From assembly GCF_031755915.1 (NCBI RefSeq), contig NC_083379.1, positions 46,198,001 to 46,262,000 of the forward strand: DNA of 64,000 nt, written 5' to 3'. Below, in pieces: positions 48,864-60,300 of this stretch (the stretch's first letter is position 1; every line of letters starts with the position of its first letter). The stretch comes from Ziziphus jujuba (taxonomy: Eukaryota; Streptophyta; Magnoliopsida; Rosales; Rhamnaceae). A program made the translations under genes and the position numbers. A model generated the notes under the pieces. It was not told the DNA's origin, searched no databases, and worked only from the letters and a program-made list of their open reading frames with translations.

Positions 48864-49804
48864 GTTTAGGTATATGCATTTCTACAGCTTCTTCATCTAT
48901 TTTACATATTCCATCTCGATAAAAACTTTTTGGCATACATATCATAGCAGATAAAAATCCATTTTGATGAAGGCACCTTAAGTTAAAACAATGGTTTATG
49001 AATTAGGAGACATGTAAAAAAACAAGACACGAATATATTCTACTCAACATATTCAGGCCTAATATAACAACACATATAGTCTGATCTCCACAACAGAAAG
49101 AATGAAACCAACATCAATATCCAGTCGCAAAACAAAACCAGATCCTAATTGGAGTCAATATTTTTGAACTGAAAATGGACAAAGCTACATTTTAAAACAG
49201 AAATTAACGACATTAATGTTCTAAAAACTAATCAGATGCCTTACACCAGCTGTGAGATCTTCAACTGAACAATACACAGATTACACTCTGGCCCTAAAAA
49301 CAAAAACCAAAAAGAAAATAAAATAAAATAAATATCCACCAACTTCACCAACAAAAAAAAGCACTTTATAAACTGGTTTCGAACATTTGCTTAATAAACT
49401 GGTTTCAAACATTTGCAGAAGCTTTCTTTCAATCTTTCATGGATTATTTCTAAACAGGAAAGAAAAATAAGTAATAAAAAGAAATTGGTTAGCTTAGGTT
49501 AGATTTAGGTAGTAGATGGCGTTGGTGGAAGAAAACGCAAAATCAAGCTTCTGAAGTTGATCCACACAAGAGCACCCACACCAGTATCCAAAAAAACAAA
49601 GCAAACACCTCAGATTTGTTGGGTTTTTTCAACATGGAAATGGCAAGTAAAATTGCTAGAGCACCAAAGTTTAAAAATAAATAAATAAACAAGGATGTAA
49701 GTGGCTTGCCTCAGATTGTGCATTTTTGTTCCGTCCACGTAATAGTAGGAGCGCTCTAATACGGCCAGTTGTTTTTTCTGCTCCTCCGCCGAAGACCAAG
49801 ACAT
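46084..49804 (-). CDS. Acidic Asp/Glu-tailed protein, 4 exons with a GC-AG intron
   Basis: Minus-strand exons are 49710-49804, 47025-47154, 46502-46560 and 46084-46399 (600 nt, 199 aa). The first half is a normal globular-looking helical segment: MSWSSAEEQKKQLAVLERSY at the start, then LYNSALNFEANVLSMVESLV and SLPDDNIAFTNLVGKDQRFP. From about residue 115 to 190 it is almost entirely Asp and Glu with Ser and Asn, then PPTKKKK at the end. Acidic tails of this kind occur in nuclear histone- or RNA-handling proteins, but that is only inference. Intron 1 is 2.55 kb and uses a GC donor (GAG then GCAAGC), with acceptor CTCTAG before 47154. The other introns are GT-AG. In databases such genes are often given poor names because of the acidic run. 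The function is unknown. Confidence 0.8.
47876..47888 (+). mobile_element. 13-bp ATTACC-poly(A) micro-insertion with perfect 16-bp flanking repeats
   Basis: TTACCAAAAAAAG lies between identical copies of CTAACAAATTAACAAT at 47860-47875 and 47889-47904. It is inside intron 1 of the acidic-tail gene. It is the shortest insert of the family seen here, essentially only the junction and tail. Confidence 0.65.
48488..48502 (+). mobile_element. 15-bp ATTACC-poly(A) micro-insertion
   Basis: ATTACCAAAAAAATG lies between GCAAAAGGTGCTT (48475-48487) and GCAAAGGATGCTT (48503-48515), which match at 11 of 13 positions. It is also inside intron 1 of the acidic-tail gene. Confidence 0.5.
48827..48866. repeat. 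Compound (TA)n-(TG)n microsatellite
   Basis: A TA run followed by a GT/TG run lies within the long first intron of the acidic-tail gene. Confidence 0.85.
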
Positions 49805-51844
49805 GGTGACCTGAGAGAGATTTAGACAGAGATAGAGGGCTATAGAGAGAGAGAGAGAGAGAGGTGATTTAATTTGCTGGTTAATTTTGTATTAATAAGC
49901 AGAGAACCCACTGTTCTCTGGTTTCGCTTGCCCTTTGCTTGCGTTACAAGGCATGACAGACATTTTGCTTTGGACGCCTATGCCCCTTGGTAATTTATAT
50001 TTTACAGCTGTTTCCAAGTCTTTTCATTTTTTTTTTTTTAGAGAGAGAGAGAATTTGTTTTAAGAATGATCCTAATGAAATGAAATGTGCGTATAAAACA
50101 CCGTTGACATGGTTAAATAAAATATTTATAGATTTAACTGAATTTTAGAAGAAATTTGAGAGATACTGTTCTGAAATTTTAAATATCAATATTTAATTTG
50201 TACCCAAATATCATTAGTTCACTAGAAACAACCAATCAAGCATTTTTCTTCCCATAGAGAAGAATAATAATAACAATAAATTGCTATTATATTATATGAT
50301 CATATATTTTATATATGTATATATTGTTTTTCCTTTTTGTACAATCTTCTCTAATTTTGCAAGTTATAAATTTTGGAGTCTTCGGATCTTTTTTTATCGT
50401 CCCTATTGGTTCTTGTTTCCCAGTATTTTCATTAATCCATACATAGGAGAAGCCAAAAGATTATTAATCTGATTAAGAGTCAAATTGATATAAATGTAGT
50501 AAAAGATTAAAATATAAACACTGGGAATTAATGCAGCTGATATTTAGAAATTTTGCGAAAACACGTAATTAGCACTTGATATATAAGATTTAAACAGTAC
50601 TTAGAATTTTCCTTGGATTATTTTTGCTCTTGTTCTTCCCCTATATGAGTCATATATAAAATAGAAGCTGTAGGTGTTAGGGAGGGAAAGGAACAGAGGG
50701 TGGCCAACAGTGAGTGAAAACACATTCAGAGTAACAGGGTTGGGACATTATTGGATAAGCAAAACGCAGAATTAAACCGCTTTATGCGTGTTGAATTGCA
50801 CAGCTTCATACCGGCAATACCAATATCAATACCATCTTTACATTTGCATAGGCATTGTCAAACTGAGGATAACGATGAGGACTGCCAATATAAATACCAT
50901 CTTTACATTTGTATTGGCATTGTCAAACTGAGGATAATGATGAGAAGGAGGATTAATAATAATAAGATTAGGCTTTGGATGATGAGCAACTTCTTGTGCT
51001 GCTACACCTCCCTAACATAATCCAAGTACAATACTATATATATAATATATCATTATCAATGCGTGCACTCATGTGTGTGTGTATTCGGTAAATCAGTAAT
51101 TATCTATGTAATATTTGTGCGTGTACTCATGTATATCAGTATTATTAATGTTGAATAAATTACTTTTGATTTAAATGAATGGTTGTTTAACTTTTCTCTT
51201 CGTTGGGCTGGGGTTAATGAGTTTTTTGGAGTTATGATCATCGTTTTAATACCTAATGAATGACATTTTCTTCTAAACTACCAAACCAAGATGAACTTGA
51301 AGAAGCTAACAGTCTGTATAAAATTTATAAATATATAGATTAGCTTGCCCGGATATGGCAGAAAATATTATTAAAGATACTTTCTAATTTGATATAACGA
51401 GATGGAAACTATCAACTTATCTTGTCTTTAATGATCGATCTGTTCATTTGCTGTTCATTTGCTATTCATTATATTAAGTTCAAAACCTATTTCAAATATC
51501 ATCTTCCTACTGGGGAAAGAGCAGCAAAGAAGTCGTTTATAAATGACACATAAAAACAGAAAACAGAAACGCAAACAATTCGTTGTATACATATTTATCT
51601 AACGTTGTATAATATTTAGGAGGAAAGAGTGTTTTGGTCAATTAATAACTCAAATAGGCCATAATATAAACATTTTAGTAACAAGGTTGGGGCCGTAATT
51701 GTGGAATAGATGAGACAGCTGGAAAAATTGTTGGTGATTATCAATTCACAGTCATACATATTATACTAATCAGATTATATATATTGTAATAATGTTCATT
51801 CTCAATTTTGTGAGGGAAAGAGAGACACAGTGACAATTCAACTA
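49805..51844. other. Intergenic region upstream of the acidic-tail gene
   Basis: (GA)n runs at 49847-49862 (probably in the 5' leader of the minus-strand gene) and 50041-50052 lie in the proximal part. A two-copy 65-bp tandem repeat is at 50820-50949. The 89-codon ORF over that repeat has no recognisable domain. The last part is the 3' flank of the CobW gene. Confidence 0.55.
50820..50949. repeat. Two-copy 65-bp tandem duplication
   Basis: Units 50820-50884 and 50885-50949 share ACCATCTTTACATTTG and GGCATTGTCAAACTGAGGAT, differing at about six positions. Confidence 0.9.
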
Positions 51845-54800
51845 TCACAGTAAACAGCCTTTAAAACCCTTTTCTAATTCTTGTGCATCCAAATTCTTCC
51901 CTATGAAAACAATCTTGTTTACCCTTGGTTCATCTTTACCCCACAACCGATCAGGTGAACCTTGAAATATGTCATGCACTCCCTGAAACACACAAATCGA
52001 AATTAGTCCTTGGTTAATATAAAAAGCAAGCAGGTTATAATTTCCTTTCCACTATCAGTTCAACCTTACATGTCAACTCACTCACCTGGAACACAAATCT
52101 CTCGTCCATACCCTGAACAGATAAAAGGCCTTTCATACGGTATATATCCTCACTCCGTTCCAACAATAGTGTACCAAGCCATATATTAGCCTGAAAAATG
52201 TTTTAGCCCAAAGTCATTAATATAATTTCTTTTTCTTTTTCTTTTTCTATATTAAACAATCAACAAGAAAATAACCACTTAGCAGCGATAGACAGTATAC
52301 TTATGTCACTTTTTATTCAAAATGTCAAGAGTACAAACCTTCTCAAGATCTAAGCTCCCTTCGCAAACTATGCAGACAGAAGAAACACCAGGATCATGAG
52401 TGTGGTCATGGGAGTGGTGGCCATCATGATGTTCTGCATATCATACCAACAACAGACATTAAGAGACAGAGATAGCAATAAAATTATGGTGCCACTGAAT
52501 AATCAAGACTAACAAGGAAAAACATATAATTATCTATTTAGTAAATAAGCCAAAACAGCCTTATTTGAGCAAGCAGAAAAAGAAAAGCATGAAAAGAGCA
52601 TAAAGGATATGAGAGAACACAGGAGGCAGAATGAGGATGAGGGAGAGCGTCAGTTGCAGAGCCCTTTTGGCAGTAATCTTCATTAATATCTAGAATGTTG
52701 GTTCAACAACCACTTTCCTTCTCAAACCCACATATTCTAGAGACAAAACCAAACATATGCAAAATTATTATCTACTTTAATGATCAATATGGAATTACCA
52801 TGCTTGTGATCGTCATGATGATGGTGATGATGTTCATGGTCATGTTCATGATCATGATGATCATGGCTATCTTCCTTTGCACTGTCAGTATCAATAGCAC
52901 TATCTATCCTGGAAAGTTCACAGTAAATATTAGAACAAGAGATAAACATACAAGAATCTAATGAAATTCATAGTCTAGAGCATACAAATCAAAGAATGAG
53001 CAGAGCCTATGAACCAGCAGTTGTTATCAAAGAATGGTCTCTAGTAAATTAAGTAACAACAAAAGGGAATGAATATAACCTCTCCAAATCAAAGCCTCCA
53101 ATGCCAAGAACATAATCCAAGTCAACTTTTCCAAACTTTGTCCGCTTCAGTTGAGCCATGTGATTGATGTTCTATACAAAATAACAATGATAGAATTCAA
53201 AATCCGAATATTCATTAAAGCATCCTTAAAATAATAATAATTAAAGAACTAGGATACTGACCCTTATCCGTTGGACCAATGAAGCGATATCTGGCTCCCC
53301 AACAAGATCAGTCTGCCAGAACAGGAAAAATATCAGTTGGCATTTCAGCATAACCATAATCCATGTTATTTCTCAGTTAAATATCTTCATCCTACATCCT
53401 AGAATATCTTAAGGTTATAAACTCTGAAACAGGGAAGTTGCAGAAACTTCTCCACCATTAAAAACATGAAAAGGAAGTCAAGAAGGTACGACCAGTGCCA
53501 AACTACTTTATTTCCAAATGCATTTAAACAACTTTAAAACAGCTGAGAACACATAGTATATAAAAGCTGCAGAACGTCACCCACAATTACAAAGTGTCAA
53601 ATTCCAGGATAAAACAAACTTAGGTCCACTCTCTCAAAAATTATAGCAACACAATTTGAGTAAATTACTCAGTCTGAGTCCAGTTTGCAGTTATGAGTAC
53701 CTTATTTACAATAATACGATCAGCATAAGCAATCTGCTCTACTGCTTCATTTACTACTCCTTTTGGCTTAACTTCATCCAGATGAAATCCAGCATGTTTA
53801 GCATCAACCAAAGTGACAACACCATCTAACTTGACATCATTAAATATGTTGTCTTCAGCATAAAATGTCTGAATGATGGGTGCTGGGTTTGCCAATCCTG
53901 CAGATAACAAAACAAATATCATGTAGTACTAAGTTTCATGATAGAGAACAAAGAAACCTTAAGGATTTATCCTTTAGTGCATTCCCTAAAGTTATACATA
54001 AACTATTAAATACAATATTCATCATCACTCCTACCTGTGGTCTCTATAACGATATGATCAAATTTCCCTTTCTTTTTATTAACTAATTCTGAAATCATCC
54101 TCACAAGGTCACCCCTCACAGTGCAGCAAAGACAGCCATTATTCAGCATAACAATATCTTCGGCTCCAGTAGTTTTTGCCGCAACCAGAGACCCATCAAT
54201 GTCTACCTCACCATACTACAAAATGAACCAAAGGCCATGACAATTACACATTACATATATACAACTTCAACGATCCACTATCTGGAAGAAAGAATAAAAA
54301 GGACAATTATACGGGATGGACTTCAAACCCCTATATGTTAATACCTCATTCTCAATAACTGCAATTCGCTTCCCATGCTCGGCTGTCAATATATGGTTAA
54401 GCAACGTTGTCTGTTCAATTTCACATATAAAGCGGTAATATAAGAATCCAAAAAATTACTTTCAAGTAGCCTTGGTATAAATTCAATATCTACATTTCTA
54501 ATAATTGGCGAAAAAGAAAAAATCGAAACTTTTTTTATGATTCTACTTGAATTTATTCCCACTCATAGTTAAAATTTGCCCATGTTGTCAAAATTGGGAA
54601 ATTTGGGCCATAAATTATAATAGCATAAGAACACTAAGAAAAAAATAAGTGTACCTTCCCAGAGCCCAAGAAGCCGGTGATAATGGTAGCAGGAATACGA
54701 TCATCACGAGGAATCTTGGTGGTGGAAACATCAGAACTTTCACTCTGCGACGTCGTTGTGGCCGTGGAAGCGACTGTGAACCTTCTCGAACCTCTCTTGG

Positions 54801-55005
54801 GCTTGGAGAAGTCGACGGCGACGAGACTCGAGCGAAACGGCTTGGAGTGGTAGCTTAAAGTTTGGGATTGGAAATGGAGCGACTTGGGTCTCCAGAGATT
54901 AGGGAAAAGCAGTGTGGCTTGGAGCCGAGAAAGCGAATTGGGGCGTCGATACGAGAAGCCAAGGATGGTGGTAGCCAGGTCGGCTGATAGAGAAGCCATG
55001 GACAT
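51845..55005 (-). CDS. CobW/ZNG1-type GTPase with His-rich loop, 10 exons
   Basis: A G3E-family GTPase of the CobW group, thought to hand metal (zinc in characterised ZNG1 proteins) to client proteins. Arabidopsis relatives are At1g15730 and At1g80480 (PTAC17). Minus-strand exons are 54655-55005, 54345-54410, 54035-54215, 53701-53897, 53262-53312, 53080-53171, 52799-52908, 52339-52433, 52086-52190 and 51845-51982 (1386 nt, 461 aa). Residues 1 to about 75 are Ser/Arg-rich and acid-poor, a likely plastid transit peptide. Walker A GFLGSGKTT starts at 111. The metal-binding CLCC is at 167-170. ETTGLANP is near 196. The G4 motif NKTD (264-267) spans an exon junction. Residues about 326-365, encoded across exons 7-8, are a His/Asp-rich loop. 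The CobW C-terminal domain follows (IWLGTLLLERSEDIYRMKGLL, VHDIFQG). All introns are GT-AG. TATATA on the minus strand at 55081-55086 may be the TATA box. Confidence 0.95.
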
Positions 55006-56847
55006 GGCTGGGGGGTTTTTTGGGATTTAAGATTTTTAGACACAAGAAATTGATGGATAGAGAGATAACGAACAGATGGAATATATACAAATAATTTCAA
55101 TTTCTTATGTAAAAAAATCTATTTATATCAAAGAGTGGTATAAGTATAACTTCCTGGCTCTTTCATTTTCTTATTTATCTTCCAATAACAGGGCTCTTTT
55201 TTTTCTTTTTTTCTTTTTTAACAAAGCGGAGTATTTACAAAAAGCGCGAATTCAAATCATAGAAAAAAAAAAAAATTTGTAATTCAATCATCTTTACCTT
55301 AAACATGCAAAATGATTGGATAACAATTTCCACATCCTCCAATGCACCAATAACAGTGCTCTGCTTGCAAGACATATACCATAATTCATAATAATGACTA
55401 TGAGAACTCGAATTTGATATTAAAAAAAATAAAAAAGTATTCTTGTCATCATTATTCATCATCCATTTTGAATTTGATATTATAAAAAATCATTATTTAT
55501 AATTATTATTATTCATCATTCATGGATTTTTAAATGCAAAATAACAATTTAATAAGCTGTTTTTTAAGAATTAAATTTTTAGTTTTTAAAAAAAATTAAA
55601 AAATATAAAATAAAACCGATTAATTTTTATTAAATTAACATGCATTCTATTAGAGAACAATCTGTGCTAGCAAATAGCAATAGCAATAGCAATACTCTTC
55701 CCTTAAACATAGGTCAAAAACCATTGGCCTGTCCTCCAATGTTTTTTTTTTTTTTTTATATATAATTTTTAATTCTTTAAGAAGACTTGTTTTGTGGAAA
55801 AAAGCAAAAATAAAAAGTCTAAAATCACTTATAAAAGTCCAAAAATTACTCATCCGGTTGAACATCAAAAAGTCTAAAATTTTCTTTACTGGAAAAAAGA
55901 ATGTCGAGCTGATGTGGAAATAAATACTACAATTTTTTACAAAGCAATACACTTGAAATTCTGGATAATTATTACTTTTTAAGCGCAATGCACCAAATAT
56001 GGATAATTATTACTTTTTATGAAAGAAAATATGAATCTTCATTAAAAAGTACAAGCGGTGCCAACATTTATTTTGTGCTTTCGTTTTCATAAACAATTGA
56101 TGGGCAAAAGAAGAAGATATTTCTTATAAAACATTTAAAAATGGAAAACAGAAAAAAATTTAACATTATTATCATGGATCAAATACTTTGAAGTACCAGT
56201 TACTTTCTTAAAAAAATAAAATCTAATTAAGAAGGGGGGAAAAAAGTTTTACGAAACACCTAAAAAAAAAAAAGAAAACAAATATGGAAATTGGAAATAG
56301 TATAAAGTTAAAAAATGAAAATTTGTACAAATCACCATTTATGATAATCATATTTTATTGGGCTGACATATCTTTCTATGTAAGTTAAAATTGTAATCAC
56401 AAAAGATTAGATAATTGATAATGATTAAAATGCTAATAATTGTTTAATTTGGGTAATTGAAAGATAAAGTAATTGTCAAATAATAGCAAACCCCAAAGGG
56501 ATTTAAAAGAAAAGCTGGGTGCACACTCGTCCGAAAGCACGCAACGTCTGGTGGGGCCCACGCGCACCTCAACGCTAATGGATAAACGCCACTTATTGGG
56601 ACCCACTCTCTCTCTCTCTCTCTCTCTTATTTAGATTTTTTTATTTATTTGATATTTTAAAATAATTTATTCCATTTCTAAATTTCATGATGAGATTAAA
56701 AAAACTTCCTTTCTTATCCCATTGTCCATACCACCAAACTCCGTACCATGATAGACGACATCCACGTGGCCACCATCCGTTGGCTCAGAGATAGGCTTGG
56801 TCGTAAGCCACCTTGCACCTTTCCACTCTACCTTCTCAGTCTTTTAG

Positions 56848-56889
<42 letters not shown>

Positions 56890-57372
56890 GCTACAAGTCA
56901 GTGATTACGCAGGCTTCTGATCATCGCTCGCTCTTCTTCTGGAGAATCCAAATTTAGACCTTTGATCATGTTCTGGTAGAGCCAGTGCTCTTTCCTTCTT
57001 CTTCTTCTTCGTTTTTTCCTTAATTTATTTATTGTTGGTGGGTTACTGTCTGTTTGTTTCCATGGAAAATAGTTGGTTGGATTTTTTTTTTCTTTTTTTC
57101 TTTTTTTTTAACAAAAAAAATTTCAGTTTTGAATCTTTTATTCATTTTTATGAATATACAACACAAGTTAGACGAGCAAAGTCTTGTTTTTTTTTTCCCT
57201 TTAATTTTTAGCGTGTGAAATTTCTTTCATTTACTTTTTATATTTATTTTTCAATCGTAGGAATTTTTCTATATGGTTAATGGTGCTGGAATTCTTATGC
57301 CATGCTGTCTATTTTACAGTAATGTACTCCTGCAGGTTTTATGACATGTATTGATTACGAGATATTTTCTCG
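55006..57372. other. Divergent promoter region (CobW / LRR genes)
   Basis: This AT-rich 2.4-kb interval lies between divergently transcribed genes. GTGGGGCCCAC at 56551-56561 resembles a TCP transcription-factor site. (CT)n runs at 56608-56627 and 56850-56887 lie in the probable promoter and 5' leader of the LRR gene. A leader intron ending near CCTGCAG (57330-57336) is possible. The ORF at 56748-56957 crosses the CT repeat and is not supported as a gene. Confidence 0.55.
56850..56887. repeat. (CT)n microsatellite in probable 5' leader
   Basis: About 38 bases of uninterrupted CT lie about 0.5 kb upstream of the LRR gene ATG. CT runs are common in plant core promoters and 5' UTRs. Confidence 0.88.
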
Positions 57373-60300
57373 ATGGGGGGAGCTTGTTCTAGGAAGAGAA
57401 ACCAACTAGAGGACGAAGATAATTTACATGGAGGGATTTCTAGAAGATATAGCAAAAGTGGAAGTTCGAAATGGTTGGCAACCTCATTCAGTCGATCTGC
57501 TACAGATATTCAACTGGGTACAGGGAAATGCCTATCCCTCATGGACTTGTGCGTCCATAAAATATGTGAGGTATTAGGTTTTTAAGATTGAATGTTGGCC
57601 AGGATCATTTATATCTCAGATGATGCTCATTGTTTCTTGTTTCTTTCAGGACATTGATAATTATAAAACCTTCTCTATGCTGCCAAGGGATATTAGTCAG
57701 CAAATCCTAAACAAATTGGTATATTCTAGACGTCTTACTGATGTTTCCCTTGAAAAGTTTCGCGATTGTGCTCTGCAGGTAGCTCACAGTAGTAGATTCA
57801 TCAAGTTGGCTTTTTGAACTGTTGTGTTTCTAATCTTTTGTTAGTCAATCATGCTAATACAGAAGCATTCTTTCCTTTTTTTCACAGGATCTTTACTTGG
57901 GAGAATGTCCTGGAGTGGATGATGGTTGGATGGATGTCATTACATCGCAGGGTTCATCTCTACTTTCTGTAGATCTGTCTGGTTCTGATGTTACAGACAA
58001 TGGATTGGTTCATCTCAAGCCTTGCACAAATCTCCAAGCATTAAATTTTAATTATTGTGACCAAATTTCAGACCATGGGCTTCAACACATCAGCGGTAGT
58101 CTTTCTTTTTGATTTTACATATATGATTTGCGTTTCCCTATCAATGTCTTAGAAGTATTTTAGTAATATAATTTATATTTTTTTTTCTTTTTTTGTTTTT
58201 TCAAAAAAAGGAGGTGGAATCCTTGCAAGGATTTTATGTCGATTATGTGCATGATGGTAACTGAATTTTTCAGGTCTCTCAAACTTGACAAGTATAAGTT
58301 TTAGAAGAAACAATGCAATTACTGCTCAAGGAATGAGTGCCTTTGCTGGCCTAGTCAACTTGGTCAAGTTGGATCTGGAGAGATGTCCTAAGATCCATGG
58401 TGGACTTGTTCATCTTGAAGGCATGTTTATCTCTATTAGACTTTCAATTGAGTGGTAGACTTCTTACCCCTTGTGCACTTAACAGAACCTGTATGTCAGA
58501 TGTAATATTTTAAAATTTTTTAACGTTGTATGCATTTGAAGACTCCAAGTACGCCGGGTTCTTCATATTTTCAACCATTTTGTATGCTTGAGACTTGGAG
58601 CAGCATCTAGAAAGTGGATGTATGTTAGTGGTTTCTTGTCATGTTAAACAGTTCGTGATGTGACTGCTTACTATTAGAGAATTTTTCAAGGACACCACAT
58701 TACTCTGCAATTAACAATTGGATGAGGGACTTTTTACACTTACCAATTTTTACCACCATGTGGCAGACATGGCTCGTCTCTGTGCATTAAAATAAACTAC
58801 ATTCTTTCTTGATATTAATATTTAAAATTAAGTTAAATGATTTGCAGCATTAAATAGTTAGGAATTAACTTTTTGACTTGCTAGTTTTTATTGTTCTTCA
58901 TGAATTGCTGAGATTTTGGTGGCATTTTATTGAACTGCTTTGTGTAATTTTTCAGGATAGCACTCCATATGCTTACTGTAAAAGTAGAATTTTGACCATA
59001 TATATTATTTAGCTGATAAGTCTTTTGTATACCATTATACAGGTTTAACGAGGTTGGAATCTCTTAATATTAAATGGTGCAATTGCATAACAGATGCTGA
59101 TATAACGAGCCTTGCAGGTAACTTGCATACTGTCTTGTCTTTCTGTTAGAAATGTGAAAATTGCATGAATTTCAGTTCTACAGTTTATTTTATATTAAAT
59201 TTTTTCTTTGGTGGTTTCCTCTTATAGTTTTGTTAAGAGTAGTGTTTTCCTATCTTCTCCTCTCTTTTTGTGCATGAATGTATCCTCCAAGTATATCTTA
59301 CTTCCCTTAGTTGAGCAATGTATTCAGAAATCTTGTTTTCTTCTAGTCTCTGCAATCGGTGACTTATTTTCCTCAGAAGCTGTGAAGTTGTCCATCCTCA
59401 TTTGGGATTTGGGAATTACTGAAATATATATTGTTGGACATATGTATAAGGTGTATCTTGTATGCCTCATATATTTTACATACAGTGCAGATTCCTCTCT
59501 TTGCAGATGGATACACAAACGCATATATCCTGCTATAAGGTGGAGTTTGTTCAATGAAAGTGTTCTTAAATAGGACATATGAAAGCTGTGTCTATGTCAG
59601 CATGTAAATTCATGTAGAATGATAATTAGATTTGTGCAAATTGTTATTCAGGAAATTACTTATTCTATTATTTTTCAGGGCTTACAAACTTGAAGGGACT
59701 ACAAATTTCCTGCTGTAAAGTTACTGATAATGGCATTTCTTACTTGAAAGGTATGTTATTATGTCAAAAAAATTATTTGTAACATCTTCAGCGTTTTAAT
59801 GATAAGTTATGCATGCATCACTTTTTCACTATGTATCAGGTCTTCATAAGCTTTCTTTGTTGAACTTGGAAGGATGCCCAGTTACTGCTGCATGCTTGGA
59901 TTCTCTTTCCGGTTTGCATCTCCTCAAGTGTTTGACGTATTTGGAAGCATCAACTTTGTTGTGATAGTGATAGGATTTACAAAATGTTGTCAATATCATA
60001 ATCATTTAAATGTTTATTTTGTGTGTATAATTATTTTTACTGATTCTATTTTTCGGCGGTGATTGAGTTTTCCTGGAACTGCATAAAGCCTCAGCTGTAT
60101 TGTGTGATACAAATTGAGGTTTCACATATGCATGTTGGAAATCTAAATAAGTCTCTGATGATCTGATCATTTTCTGATGTGTAATACTATGTTTACAGAT
60201 TCTTCATTTTTAAATTCACTACATATTAAGAAAGAAGCAAAATACAAAAATAGGAAGTTAACTCACTTTCCCAAACTATTCACCTACTCAATCTTTTATT

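Noticed and set aside
56748..56957. 70-codon ORF before the LRR gene
   Set aside because: Much of it is translated (CT)n. It lies in the promoter or leader and has no domain.
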